From: Clostridium sardiniense
Lineage (GTDB): Bacteria > Bacillota > Clostridia > Clostridiales > Clostridiaceae
Assembly (NCBI RefSeq): GCF_016907995.1
Contig: NZ_JAFBDA010000010.1
Coordinates: 62,001-126,000, forward strand
Direction: 5' to 3'
Length of the DNA: 64,000 bases
The notes below the pieces were generated by a model. It was not told the DNA's origin. It ran no database searches and saw nothing but the letters and a program-made list of their open reading frames with translations. A program made the translations under genes and the position numbers. This document shows positions 36,308-45,375 of this stretch, piece after piece (within the stretch, counting starts at the first letter, position 1; every line of letters starts with the position of its first letter).

Positions 36308-37201
36308 CTATTTTATTGTTTTGAATTCAAAACCTTTATCTTTAAAATATTTAATTATCTGAGGTAAAGCTTTTACAGTTTCATCTTTTCCATATGCATC
36401 ATGCATTAAAACCACGATATTGTCTGCATCTTCACCGAGCTTCTTAACGGTCTTTTTTAGATACATAACTAATTCTTGTGCATTTTTCTTTTTTCCTTCT
36501 GCATCACCATTTAAAGCATTCCAATCAATATTTTGAATTTCAAGTTCATTCAGCTTATTTTTTAATGCTTCCTTGCCATTCCATGTACGATATCCACCTG
36601 GTAATCTAATAATTCTAGTAAAGAAATCCTTGCCCAAAATACTTTGCATTAACTTTTCATTTTTATGTAAATCATCAATAACATGATCTACATTTATGGT
36701 CCTACTTGGATAAAGGTAATGGTAGTTATGACTATATGTATGATTTCCTATGGCATGTCCGTTGGTAGCAATTTCTTTTAATAATTCTTTAGCTTCATCA
36801 TTAGCATTTAATGATACTCCAGTTACAAAAAATGTTGCTTTAATCTTGTGTTTATCTAGAACTTTAAGTAAAGCTGGAGTATTTGTTGTTGATGGACCGT
36901 CATCAAAGGTTAAATAAACCACTTTTTTTCTATCATTCCTAACGGGATATTGTTTGTAACCTTTATATAAATCATTCATAAATTTAGATACGATTAATGC
37001 ATCATCTGCATTAGGATCATCCTTTAATTGTAAGTAATAAGAAGTACCCAATTCATTTTCAGATGCCACAACTTCTGTGTTATTAGAATTATGTTTTATT
37101 ATTGTAAATAATGAGATCCATATTATTAATATAATTATAAAAGGAATTAGGATTATTTTTTTCGGTTTGGTGAATTTCGGTTTCCTATTATCTGAATTCA
37201 T
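36308..37201 (-). CDS. polysaccharide deacetylase, membrane-anchored
   Basis: 297 residues. A basic N-terminus and one hydrophobic segment (about 16-35) anchor it outside the membrane. NodB motifs: TFDDGPSTTNT (metal Asp), NHTYSHNYH (HxxxH), RLPGGYRTW (catalytic Arg/Pro) and VLMHDAYGKDETV. It probably removes acetyl groups from peptidoglycan GlcNAc or MurNAc, which affects lysozyme resistance or spore cortex formation. GGAGG precedes the ATG. It resembles the deacetylase at 20285-21037. Confidence 0.88.
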   Translation of the reverse strand: MNSDNRKPKFTKPKKIILIPFIIILIIWISLFTIIKHNSNNTEVVASENELGTSYYLQLKDDPNADDALIVSKFMNDLYKGYKQYPVRNDRKKVVYLTFDDGPSTTNTPALLKVLDKHKIKATFFVTGVSLNANDEAKELLKEIATNGHAIGNHTYSHNYHYLYPSRTINVDHVIDDLHKNEKLMQSILGKDFFTRIIRLPGGYRTWNGKEALKNKLNELEIQNIDWNALNGDAEGKKKNAQELVMYLKKTVKKLGEDADNIVVLMHDAYGKDETVKALPQIIKYFKDKGFEFKTIK

Positions 37202-37627
37202 ATTAAGTCCTCCTTACTTATATAAGTAAATCAATACCTTTAGTATATTACTCAATAAGATTTTTATTCTTTAATTATATAAGAATAGATAATATAATGA
37301 ATTAATATAAAAATTTAATAGTATGGCAAGAAATATATGAAAGTTACACAGCTTAATTTCGTCATATATAAGAGTTTACATTAATAGTAAATTTAAAAAA
37401 AGCTTAACAACATATTTTAATATGTTGTTAAGCTTTTTTTAGCTATATAAAATTAGTATTAATAAATTGATAAGAGTAATGAATTTAAATTTTGCGGGTA
37501 TATTATGAGAATATAGAAAAAGTTATATATAACTAAATGCATATAATATATATATAAAAATACTCTTTCACTTATCTATTTTTATTATATATAATTAATC
37601 ATGTAAATAATATACGGAGGAATCAAT
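37202..37627. other. intergenic region between divergent genes
   Basis: 426 bp. It contains start-region signals for both neighbours and a very strong hairpin terminator in the middle (37395-37440), which has no annotated gene to terminate. Nothing else was recognised. Confidence 0.5.
37395..37440. terminator. orphan bidirectional terminator
   Basis: About 20-bp arms (AAAAAAGCTTAACAACATAT and complement) with a T-run. The flanking genes point away from it on both sides, so it may end a small RNA. Confidence 0.85.
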
Positions 37628-38671
37628 ATGAATCAAAAGAAGAGTTTAATAAGTAAATTAGAGAATTATCCAATAGGTATATGTGGAACTTCTCTTGGTT
37701 TAATAACAGTAAGTACAGCATGGCAAATAAATGGAATAAATTTTTTAAAGCCATTAGCAATAATATTTACAATTTTAGCATTATCATTAATGTTTATAAG
37801 AATAGTAGTATTTCCTAAAAAAATTATACAAGAGATAAAACATCCAGTGTTAGGAAGCTTTTATCCAACAATAGATATGGGATTAATGTTAATAGCAGCA
37901 TACTTCTTAAATGTTGCACCAAGATTTGCAAAAGGGTTATGGCTTGCATGTATAATTGTACATTTTATATTATTCATAGTTTTCTTTGCATTTAGAATAA
38001 AAGGTTTTAAGCTTGAACATATGGTTCCAAGTTGGTTCGTAGTTTGGGTTGGAGTAGTTGTTGCTTGCGTTACAAGTACAGGAATGGGATATGATAAATT
38101 AGCACAATGGTTATTTTATTTTGGATTTATTATATATATAATAACTTGGCCAATAATGCTATATAGAGTATTTAATCATAAAGCTATAGAAGAGCATCAT
38201 CTACCTACAATAGGAATAATGGCAGCTCCAGCTAGCCTTTGTTTAGTTGGATATATTACTGCCTTTAAAACTTTAAACCCTATAATTCTAGGAGTATTAA
38301 TAGTTATTTCAATAATAAATTTATTATTAGTTTATACATATATAGTAGGTTTTATAAAAAAAGGCTTTGCACCAATATATGCATCACTTACATTCCCGCT
38401 TGCAATTAGTATTATGGCTGCTTATAAAGTAAGTGAATATTTAATGAAGGTAGGAGGAGTAGGAGCCGGAGTTTTTAAAGTATTAGGAGATATTGAAATA
38501 TTTATAGGAACAGGAGTAATCTTCTATGTAGTATTTAACTTCTTATTGTTATTTGTAAAAGCTATAAGTCCAAGAGCAGAAGAAACTTTAGAATTAGAAG
38601 AATCTTTACTTGGAAAAACTACTAAAGAAGAAACTTTACCAGATAATACAGTAGAAGAATTATTAAAATAA
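37628..38671 (+). CDS. TDT family transporter (TehA/SLAC1 superfamily)
   Basis: 347 residues with about ten membrane segments and a short acidic C-terminal tail. The N-terminal ENYPIGICGTSLGLITVS pattern and the GSFYPTIDMGLMLIAAY segment match the tellurite-resistance/dicarboxylate transporter family. Relatives export C4-dicarboxylates, tellurite or anions. The substrate is not predictable. ACGGAGGAA precedes the ATG. Monocistronic with a terminator. Confidence 0.85.
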   Translation: MNQKKSLISKLENYPIGICGTSLGLITVSTAWQINGINFLKPLAIIFTILALSLMFIRIVVFPKKIIQEIKHPVLGSFYPTIDMGLMLIAAYFLNVAPRFAKGLWLACIIVHFILFIVFFAFRIKGFKLEHMVPSWFVVWVGVVVACVTSTGMGYDKLAQWLFYFGFIIYIITWPIMLYRVFNHKAIEEHHLPTIGIMAAPASLCLVGYITAFKTLNPIILGVLIVISIINLLLVYTYIVGFIKKGFAPIYASLTFPLAISIMAAYKVSEYLMKVGGVGAGVFKVLGDIEIFIGTGVIFYVVFNFLLLFVKAISPRAEETLELEESLLGKTTKEETLPDNTVEELLK

Positions 38672-38797
38672 TATCAGCTAACTAATCTTTAATAAAATAA
38701 AGATTAAGATAAATTTATAATTAACAGTATCAAAACAAAACATTAACTTAAAAAACATCAATTTAAACAAACATTAACTTAAACAAAATAATAATTT

Positions 38798-38840
38798 AAA
38801 GAAAACTCCTAGAGTTTAAATTCTAGGGGTTTTCTTTTTT
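38798..38840 (+). terminator. terminator of the TDT gene
   Basis: AAAGAAAACTCCTAGA and TCTAGGGGTTTTCTTT arms, one U-G pair, loop of about 8 nt, T-run. Confidence 0.9.
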
Positions 38841-38915
38841 ATTTAAAAATAATTCTAAAGAGTTTACATAATGAATATATTATAAATAAGTATTTGAGAG
38901 GTGGTGACTACTATA

Positions 38916-39110
38916 TTGTATGGAATAAAAGAGAAGATAAATTCTGCAATTATAAATAAGAGAAATATAGATAAGATAGAGATTCCTGTATCTAAAGAGG
39001 AAAAAGAAATAATAGAAAAACTTGCAAAGTTACATAAACTTGATACTAAGGACTTTATAAGATGGGTAGTATTAAATAAATTTCTAAATGATTTTATAAA
39101 AATAAATTAA
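38916..39110 (+). CDS. small ribbon-helix-helix-like protein
   Basis: 64 residues from TTG 38916. GAGAGGTGG lies 11 nt upstream; GTG codons at 38901 and 38904 are in frame but overlap that ribosome site. The middle reads KIEIPVSKEEKEIIEKLAK then LDTKDFIRWVVLNKFL, a short strand and two helices as in Arc/CopG-type DNA-binding proteins. This assignment is from pattern only. No toxin-like partner is adjacent; the pyr promoter follows within 10 bp. Possibly a small regulator. Confidence 0.5.
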   Translation: MYGIKEKINSAIINKRNIDKIEIPVSKEEKEIIEKLAKLHKLDTKDFIRWVVLNKFLNDFIKIN

Positions 39111-39115
39111 AAATA

Positions 39116-39144
39116 TTGACAGTTAATGTTTAACATGGTATTCT
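39116..39144 (+). promoter_or_regulatory. pyr operon promoter
   Basis: Consensus TTGACA, 17-nt spacer and TATTCT. Transcription should start near 39151, giving a 180-nt leader. Confidence 0.85.
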
Positions 39145-39157
39145 ACAGAAAAGATAA

Positions 39158-39259
39158 CCTTTAATTTGATCCAGAGAGATCAGTAAGGAAGTAATAGTAA
39201 TGCAATTGTATCGTAGAATAACTGCGTCTTCCTTATGTCTTGTGAGGAAGACTTTTTTT
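39158..39259 (+). promoter_or_regulatory. PyrR-dependent transcription attenuator
   Basis: The binding hairpin has stem TGATC/GATCA (39167-39171, 39178-39182), loop CAGAGA, and a lower stem CCTT/AAGG (39158-39161, 39185-39188). The antiterminator pairs TAAGGAAG (39184-39191) with CTTCCTTA (39228-39235). The terminator GTCTTCCT/AGGAAGAC (39226-39233, 39245-39252) ends in seven T. The three structures exclude each other as in Bacillus pyr leaders: UMP-bound PyrR stabilises the first and allows termination. Confidence 0.85.
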
Positions 39260-39290
39260 ATATACTTATACAATTGTAAGAAAATATTTC

Positions 39291-39324
39291 CCTTTTAATT
39301 TAACACAGAGAGGTTAAGAAGGAG
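39291..39324 (+). promoter_or_regulatory. second PyrR-type hairpin over the pyrB ribosome site
   Basis: TTAAC/GTTAA stem with loop ACAGAGAG and lower stem CCTT (39291-39294)/AAGG (39319-39322). The AAGG is part of the pyrB Shine-Dalgarno AAGGAG. It closely parallels the first binding hairpin, so PyrR could also block translation. Confidence 0.6.
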
Positions 39325-39331
39325 TGAAATT

Positions 39332-40255
39332 ATGTTAAAAGATAAACATTTAATCGATCCTATGGATTTTACTATAGGACAACTAGAAGAAATTTTCAAA
39401 TTAGCACATCAAATTATTGAAAATCCAAAGGAATATTCTCATATATGTGATGGGAAAATCCTAGCGACTCTATTTTATGAACCTAGTACAAGAACAAGAT
39501 TTAGCTTTGAAGCAGCTATGATGAGACTAGGTGGAAATATCTTAGGTTTTTCAGAACCAAATTCAAGTTCAGCATCTAAGGGAGAAACCCTTGCAGATAC
39601 TATAAAAATGGTATCAATCTATTCAGATATTATAACAATGAGACATCCAAGAGAAGGCTCTGCAAGAGTTGCAAGTATGTACTCAGAGGTACCAGTTATA
39701 AATGCAGGAGATGGTGGACATCAACATCCAACTCAAACATTAACAGATTTATTAACAATAGAAACTTTAAAAGGAAGTCTTTCAAATCAAACAATTGGTT
39801 TATGTGGAGATTTAAAATATGGACGAACAGTGCATTCATTAATAAAGGCAATGTCTAGGTATGAAGGTAATAAATTTGTATTAATATCACCAAAGGAACT
39901 TCAAATACCAGATTATATAAGAGATGAAATCTTAAAAAAGAATAATATAGAATTTAAAGAAGTTGAAAGATTAGAAGATGTAATAGAAGAAGTAGATATA
40001 CTTTACATGACAAGAATTCAAAAAGAAAGATTCTTTAATGAGAAAGAATACTTAAGACTTAAAGATAGTTATATATTAGATATGGACAAGATGAATTTAG
40101 CTAAGGAAGATATGATAGTTATGCATCCACTACCAAGAGTAAATGAAATTGCTGTAGAAGTTGATTCAGATAAGAGAGCTGCTTACTTTAAGCAAGCTGA
40201 ATATGGAATGTATGCAAGAATGGCGTTAATATGTAAACTTTTGGGGGTATGTTAA
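39332..40255 (+). CDS. pyrB: aspartate carbamoyltransferase catalytic subunit
   Basis: 307 residues. Carbamoyl-phosphate site [11 protein letters not shown] (about 51-61), HPTQ (about 133) and HPLPR (about 266) are intact. It joins carbamoyl phosphate and aspartate, the first committed step of pyrimidine synthesis. AAGGAG precedes the ATG and lies in a regulatory hairpin. The next gene, pyrI, starts 1 bp after its stop, which fits a catalytic-regulatory holoenzyme. Confidence 0.97.
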   Translation: MLKDKHLIDPMDFTIGQLEEIFKLAHQIIENPKEYSHICDGKILATLFYEPSTRTRFSFEAAMMRLGGNILGFSEPNSSSASKGETLADTIKMVSIYSDIITMRHPREGSARVASMYSEVPVINAGDGGHQHPTQTLTDLLTIETLKGSLSNQTIGLCGDLKYGRTVHSLIKAMSRYEGNKFVLISPKELQIPDYIRDEILKKNNIEFKEVERLEDVIEEVDILYMTRIQKERFFNEKEYLRLKDSYILDMDKMNLAKEDMIVMHPLPRVNEIAVEVDSDKRAAYFKQAEYGMYARMALICKLLGVC

Positions 40256-40256
40256 T

Positions 40257-40682
40257 ATGTTAGAAATTACAAGTATAAAAAATGGATTAGTTATAGACCA
40301 TATACAAGCTGGAATTGGAATTAAAATATTTAACCACCTAAATTTAGAAGAATCAGATTTAAGCGTAGCATTAATAATGAATGTTAAAAGTAATACTTTA
40401 GGTAAAAAAGATATTATAAAAATTGAAGGAATACAAGAAATAGATTATAGAGTATTAGCAATGCTTTCACCTAATATAACAATAAATGAAGTTAGAGATG
40501 AAAAAATAGTTAACAAGCTAATACCAGAACTTCCAGAGAAAGTTGAAAATATAATTACTTGTGATAATGTAAGATGTATAACAACTGATGAAAATTATGT
40601 TCCTCAAATATTTAACTTAGTAGATAGAGATAAAGCAACTTATAAATGTGAGTATTGTGATCACATAATGAAACTAGTATAA
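40257..40682 (+). CDS. pyrI: aspartate carbamoyltransferase regulatory subunit
   Basis: 141 residues, a little shorter than the E. coli chain. The N-terminal allosteric domain binds nucleotides ([16 protein letters not shown]). The C-terminal zinc domain has CDNVRC and CEYC. It makes ATCase responsive to CTP/ATP. It is tightly coupled to pyrB. Confidence 0.95.
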   Translation: MLEITSIKNGLVIDHIQAGIGIKIFNHLNLEESDLSVALIMNVKSNTLGKKDIIKIEGIQEIDYRVLAMLSPNITINEVRDEKIVNKLIPELPEKVENIITCDNVRCITTDENYVPQIFNLVDRDKATYKCEYCDHIMKLV

Positions 40683-40703
40683 GAGCTTAAAGAGGTGCTT
40701 GAT

Positions 40704-41900
40704 TTGAATATATTAATAAAGAATGCAAATGTAATTGATTCATGCCAAAACTTTTTTGGTGATGTTTATATAGAAAATGGAAAAATAAAAGAAGTAGGTA
40801 TAGATATAAGTAAAAGTGGAGTAGAAACTATAGATGCAAATGGATTAACTTTAATGCCATCATTTGTTGATACTCATGCCCACTTTAGAGATCCTGGACT
40901 TACTTATAAAGAAGATCTAGAGACTGGATCTAGATCTGCACTTAGAGGTGGATATACAGGAGTATGTTTAATGGGAAACACTAGTCCTATATGTTCAACT
41001 AAGGAAGTTTTAAATTATGTCAAAGAAAAGGAAGAGAAGTTAAACCTTATAGATATACACCAATGTGTAACAATAACAAAGAATTTTGATGGGAAAACAA
41101 TATCACACTTAGAAGAATTTAAAAATGATTCTAGAGTGAGAGCAATATCAGATGATGGAGTTGGAGTATCAGATTCAAGAGTTATGATGGAAGCTATGAA
41201 GATAGCAAAAGAAAATGACTGGATAGTTATGTCTCATGCAGAGTCAGGTGAATTTTCAGATATAGATATGCGACTTGCAGAAAATATGATGACTTGGAGA
41301 GATATAACACTTGCAAAGGTTACAGAAGCTAAGCTTCATATGGCTCATGTAAGTACTAAAGAAGCTATGCAATATATAATAGATGGAAAATGCAAAGGGG
41401 TACAAGTAACTTGTGAAGTTACCCCACATCATATTGCACTAACTAATGATGTTAGTAATTATAGAGTTAATCCTCCAATAAGGGAAAGAGAAGATGTTGA
41501 CTTTTTAATTAAAGCAATAAGTCATGGGGATGTAGATTGTATAGGAACAGATCATGCACCGCATACTTATGAAGATAAAAAGAAAGGTTCACCAGGGATG
41601 GTAGGACTAGAAACAGCTTTTCCAATATGTTATACAAAACTTGTAAAAGATGGAGTTATATCAATAAATAAGCTATCAGAGATGATGTCAAGAAATCCAG
41701 CTAATATATTAAAGATGAATAAGGGTAATATTAGTATTGGATTAGATGGAGATGTAGTTTTAATAGATCCAAATAAAAAGATAGTTATAAATTCAGAGGA
41801 GTTCCACTCAAAAGGGAAAAATACACCATTTGAAGGTATGGAGTTCTATGGTGAAGTAGTTATGACAATAAAAGGTGGAAGAGTTTTATATAAAAAATAG
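40704..41900 (+). CDS. pyrC: dihydroorotase
   Basis: 398 residues from TTG 40704, 8 nt after AGAGG; the GTG at 40695 overlaps that ribosome site. Class I metal-dependent amidohydrolase: [10 protein letters not shown] (about 57-66), a second His in MSHAES and MAHVST, and GTDHAPH (about 280). It closes carbamoyl aspartate to dihydroorotate. Within the pyr operon. Confidence 0.96.
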   Translation: MNILIKNANVIDSCQNFFGDVYIENGKIKEVGIDISKSGVETIDANGLTLMPSFVDTHAHFRDPGLTYKEDLETGSRSALRGGYTGVCLMGNTSPICSTKEVLNYVKEKEEKLNLIDIHQCVTITKNFDGKTISHLEEFKNDSRVRAISDDGVGVSDSRVMMEAMKIAKENDWIVMSHAESGEFSDIDMRLAENMMTWRDITLAKVTEAKLHMAHVSTKEAMQYIIDGKCKGVQVTCEVTPHHIALTNDVSNYRVNPPIREREDVDFLIKAISHGDVDCIGTDHAPHTYEDKKKGSPGMVGLETAFPICYTKLVKDGVISINKLSEMMSRNPANILKMNKGNISIGLDGDVVLIDPNKKIVINSEEFHSKGKNTPFEGMEFYGEVVMTIKGGRVLYKK

Positions 41901-41914
41901 TGGGGGATTAAAAG

Positions 41915-42787
41915 ATGAAGAGTAGAATAATAGATAAATTATATAATAGAGTTAATGAAAGAGGAGTGGTGTGTGTTGGTCTTGACACATCACTTGACTA
42001 CATACCAAGTTTTATAAAAGAGGGAAAGTCAAATAAAGATGCTATTGTTGAGTTTAATAAGGCAATAATTGATGCAACATTTGATGTAGCTGCATGCTTT
42101 AAAGTGCAAATAGCTTATTATGAGGCATTAGGCATTGAAGGACTAGAAGCTTACAGAGATACATTAGCATACCTTAGAGAAAAGGGTGAAATAATTATAG
42201 CTGATATAAAAAGAGGGGATATTGCAGCTACAGCAACAATGTACGCTAAAGCTCATTTTGAAGGCGACTTTGAAGCAGACTTTATAACATTAAGTCCATA
42301 TATGGGGATGGATAGCATAGAGCCATATATACCTTATATAGAAGGTGGAGATAAAGGAATATTTAGCTTAGTTAGAACTTCAAATAAAGGAGCAAAAGAT
42401 ATAGAGTATATCAAAACTCCAGCTGGAAGAAATGTTTATGATATAGTTGGCGAAAAGGTATTAAACATGGGAAGAGAATATATGGGTGAATGTGGATATA
42501 CTCCAATGGGTGGAGTAATTGGATGTACACATATAGAAGAAGGTGCAAAGATTAGAGAAACTTTAAAGGAAATGTTTTTCTTAATACCAGGATATGGAGC
42601 GCAAGGTGGAAAGGCTGAAGATGTTGCAATGTATCTTAATAATGGAAACGGAGGAGTAGTAAACTCTTCAAGAGGAATACTTCTAGCTTATAAAAATAAT
42701 AAAGCTTCTGAGAAAGACTTTGCAAAAGGTGCTAGAGAAGAAGTAATTAGAATGAGAGACGAAATAAGATCAGCGTGTAATAGATAG
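41915..42787 (+). CDS. pyrF: orotidine 5'-phosphate decarboxylase, type 2
   Basis: 290 residues, the longer type 2 form. VCVGLDTSLDY at the N-terminus, the catalytic ADIKRGDI (about 94-101) and the phosphate site GYGAQGG (about 226). It converts OMP to UMP, the signal sensed by PyrR. GGGGGATT precedes the ATG. 14 bp after pyrC. Confidence 0.96.
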   Translation: MKSRIIDKLYNRVNERGVVCVGLDTSLDYIPSFIKEGKSNKDAIVEFNKAIIDATFDVAACFKVQIAYYEALGIEGLEAYRDTLAYLREKGEIIIADIKRGDIAATATMYAKAHFEGDFEADFITLSPYMGMDSIEPYIPYIEGGDKGIFSLVRTSNKGAKDIEYIKTPAGRNVYDIVGEKVLNMGREYMGECGYTPMGGVIGCTHIEEGAKIRETLKEMFFLIPGYGAQGGKAEDVAMYLNNGNGGVVNSSRGILLAYKNNKASEKDFAKGAREEVIRMRDEIRSACNR

Positions 42788-42801
42788 GGAGGATTTTGAC
42801 T

Positions 42802-43542
42802 ATGGGTATTGTCTATAAAGATGTTACTGTACTTAGTAATGATGAGATAGCAAAAGGGATATTTAAATTAGTAGTAAAAGATGAGAATGAGATAAAGTGT
42901 GGTCAATTTTATATGCTTAAAGTCAAAAATGCACTTCTTCCAAGGCCTATAAGTATTTGTGAAAAAGAAGATGATAAGCTTACATTTCTTTATGCAGTAG
43001 TTGGTACTGGAACAGAAGAAATAAGCAAGATTAAGGAATTAGATGAAATAAAAATTACAGGACCTTTAGGAAATGGATTTAATGTAAATGAAAAGTTAGG
43101 TAGAGTTGCTTTAGTATCTGGAGGGATAGGAACTGCACCTATGCTTCAAGTAGCTAAAGAACTTAGAGAAAAAAATAATGCATCTAATATAGATCTATAT
43201 GCAGGATTTAGAGATGATGTATATTTAATAAATGACTTTGAAAAGTATGTAGACAATATAAATATAACAACTAATACAGGAAAGCACGGAAAGAAAGGTT
43301 TTGTAACAGAAGTCTTAAATCCAAGAGATTATGATGTAGTTTTATGTTGTGGACCGGAAGTTATGATGAAAAAGGTAGTAGAAATGTGCAAAGAATGTGG
43401 TACAAAGATATTTGTATCAATGGAAAAACATATGGCTTGTGGAGTCGGAGCATGCTTAGTTTGCACATGTAAGACAAAGGATGGGCATAAGAGAACTTGT
43501 AAAGATGGACCAGTATTTGATGGAAACTATGTAGAACTGTAG
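42802..43542 (+). CDS. pyrK: dihydroorotate dehydrogenase electron transfer subunit
   Basis: 246 residues from ATG 42802, 9 nt after GGGAGG; a TTG at 42796 is the alternative. FAD-binding RPISICE (about 48-54), NAD region VSGGIGTAPM (about 103), and a C-terminal 2Fe-2S cluster with CGVGACLVC and a later Cys in RTCKDGP. It passes electrons from PyrD to NAD in the class 1B enzyme. Confidence 0.95.
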   Translation: MGIVYKDVTVLSNDEIAKGIFKLVVKDENEIKCGQFYMLKVKNALLPRPISICEKEDDKLTFLYAVVGTGTEEISKIKELDEIKITGPLGNGFNVNEKLGRVALVSGGIGTAPMLQVAKELREKNNASNIDLYAGFRDDVYLINDFEKYVDNINITTNTGKHGKKGFVTEVLNPRDYDVVLCCGPEVMMKKVVEMCKECGTKIFVSMEKHMACGVGACLVCTCKTKDGHKRTCKDGPVFDGNYVEL

Positions 43543-43554
43543 AGGAGGAGTTAT

Positions 43555-44451
43555 ATGCTAAAGGTTAATATAAATGGAGTAGAATTTAAGAATCCTGTTA
43601 TAGCAGCTTCAGGTACATTTGGATTTGGAGAAGAATATAAAGATTTCTATGATGTTGGTATACTAGGTGGAATATCATCAAAGGGATTAACTATAAATCC
43701 AAAGGATGGAAATGAAGGAATAAGAGTATATGAAACTCCAAGTGGTATGATGAATTCAGTTGGACTTCAAAATCCAGGAATAGATCACTTTATAGAACAT
43801 GAATTGAAGAAAATGAAAAAGCTTAATACTAATGTAATTGCAAATGTTGGTGGTGGTTGTATGGAAGATTATGAAGAGGCCATAATTAAGCTTAATAATA
43901 CAGATATTGATATGATAGAACTTAATATATCATGTCCAAATGTAAAATCAGGTGGTATGGCTTTTGGAATAAGATCAGAAGTTGCATATGATGTTGTCAG
44001 CAAAATAAAGAGTATCGCTAATAAACCTCTTATGGTGAAATTATCACCAAATGCAGAAAATATAGTGGAAATGGCTGTAAAATGTAGAGAAGCTGGGGCT
44101 GATTCATTATCTTTAATAAATACATTAAAAGGATTTGCTATTGATATAAATAAAAGAAAACCAGTATTTAATAATACATATGCAGGGTTATCAGGACCAG
44201 CTATAAAACCAATAGCACTTAGAATGGTACACGAAGTATCAAAGGCGGTTGATATACCGGTGGTAGGACTAGGTGGAATTTCTAATTGGAAAGATGCAAT
44301 TGAGTTTATGATGGCGGGAGCATCAGCTATACAGATTGGAACTGTTAATTTTACAAATCCAATGGCAGGAAAAGAAATAATAGAAGGAATGGAAAATTTC
44401 TTAATAAAAGAAGGAATAAAAGATATTAACGAGATAATAGGGATTGTTTAA
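43555..44451 (+). CDS. pyrD: dihydroorotate dehydrogenase, class 1B catalytic subunit
   Basis: 298 residues, FMN barrel. NSVGLQNPG (about 64), [11 protein letters not shown] (catalytic Cys, about 127-137), VKLSPNA and the FMN-phosphate region [11 protein letters not shown] are present. It oxidises dihydroorotate to orotate, passing electrons to PyrK. The lack of a membrane N-terminus fits class 1B. GAGGAGG precedes the ATG. Confidence 0.97.
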   Translation: MLKVNINGVEFKNPVIAASGTFGFGEEYKDFYDVGILGGISSKGLTINPKDGNEGIRVYETPSGMMNSVGLQNPGIDHFIEHELKKMKKLNTNVIANVGGGCMEDYEEAIIKLNNTDIDMIELNISCPNVKSGGMAFGIRSEVAYDVVSKIKSIANKPLMVKLSPNAENIVEMAVKCREAGADSLSLINTLKGFAIDINKRKPVFNNTYAGLSGPAIKPIALRMVHEVSKAVDIPVVGLGGISNWKDAIEFMMAGASAIQIGTVNFTNPMAGKEIIEGMENFLIKEGIKDINEIIGIV

Positions 44452-44481
44452 AATTTAACGAAAATTTGGAGGTTTTTTAGT

Positions 44482-45156
44482 ATGAAAGCGTATAAAAAAG
44501 AGTTTATAGAGTTTATGGTAGAGTGTGGAGTTCTTACATTTGGAGATTTTGTAACAAAGAGCGGAAGAAAAACACCATTTTTTGTAAATACAGGAAATTA
44601 CAAAAAAGGAAGTCAACTAAAGAGACTTGGAGAGTTTTATGCAGAAGCTATAAAGGAGAATTTTGGAGAAGAATTTAATGTTTTATTTGGACCTGCATAT
44701 AAAGGAATTCCATTAACAGTTACAACTTCAATTGCATTATCAGACATGTATAATATAGATGTAGATTACTGTTCTAATAGAAAAGAAGTTAAAGATCATG
44801 GAGATAAGGGAATACTTCTTGGTGCTAATTTAAAAGATGGAGATAAAGTTTTAATAGTTGAAGATGTAACAACAGCAGGTACGTCAATATACGAAACAAT
44901 GCCTATTTTAAAGGGACAAGGGGAGATTGATGTTACTGGACTTATAATATCTGTAGATAGGATGGAACGAGGAAAAGGAGAAAAATCTGCCTTAAATGAA
45001 ATAAAAGAAAAGTTTGGATTTAAGACATGTGCTATAGTAACTATGGAAGAAGTAATAGAGTATCTTTATAACAGAAAAATAAATGATAAAGTAATAATAG
45101 ATGATGAAATTATGGAAAGAATAAATAATTATTATAAGCAATATGGTGCAAAGTAA
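44482..45156 (+). CDS. pyrE: orotate phosphoribosyltransferase
   Basis: 224 residues. The PRPP loop is VLIVEDVTTAGTS (about 131-143) and the orotate-site region SGRKTPFFVNTG (about 27-38). It attaches ribose 5-phosphate to orotate. Last gene of the operon, followed by a terminator. TTGGAGG precedes the ATG. Confidence 0.97.
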   Translation: MKAYKKEFIEFMVECGVLTFGDFVTKSGRKTPFFVNTGNYKKGSQLKRLGEFYAEAIKENFGEEFNVLFGPAYKGIPLTVTTSIALSDMYNIDVDYCSNRKEVKDHGDKGILLGANLKDGDKVLIVEDVTTAGTSIYETMPILKGQGEIDVTGLIISVDRMERGKGEKSALNEIKEKFGFKTCAIVTMEEVIEYLYNRKINDKVIIDDEIMERINNYYKQYGAK

Positions 45157-45199
45157 AAACAAGCTCATAAAAATGAAAAATATTGTTAAAAAAATATAA

Positions 45200-45244
45200 A
45201 AAAAGGACTAATTGTTAAAAAAACTTTTACATTTAGTCCTTTTT
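45200..45244 (+). terminator. terminator of the pyr operon
   Basis: AAAAAGGACTAA / TTAGTCCTTTTT, perfect 12-bp stem, loop about 21 nt. Confidence 0.85.
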
Positions 45245-45308
45245 CGTTTAAAATATAAAGTGAAAGAAGGTTAGATTAATGATAGCAAGTTTCAAATGAA
45301 AATAATTA

Positions 45309-45337
45309 TTGACTGTGAAAAATTTATCATTTATAAT
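45309..45337 (+). promoter_or_regulatory. pflB promoter
   Basis: TTGACT, 17-nt spacer, TATAAT, about 40 bp before the pflB start. The spacer holds TGTGAAAAATTT, only a half-match to Rex or FNR-type operators. Confidence 0.75.
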
Positions 45338-45375
45338 TTAATCATAAATTAATATGAAAGAGAGGCGACGCATTA

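Noticed and set aside
38738..38790. Repeated AAACATTAACTTA motifs after the TDT gene
   Set aside because: Two short A-rich copies without further structure; consistent with simple AT-rich sequence.
45183..45224. Two TTGTTAAAAAAA stretches upstream of pflB as Rex operators
   Set aside because: Each is only a half-site; the complementary TTAACAA half is missing and one copy lies in the pyr terminator loop.
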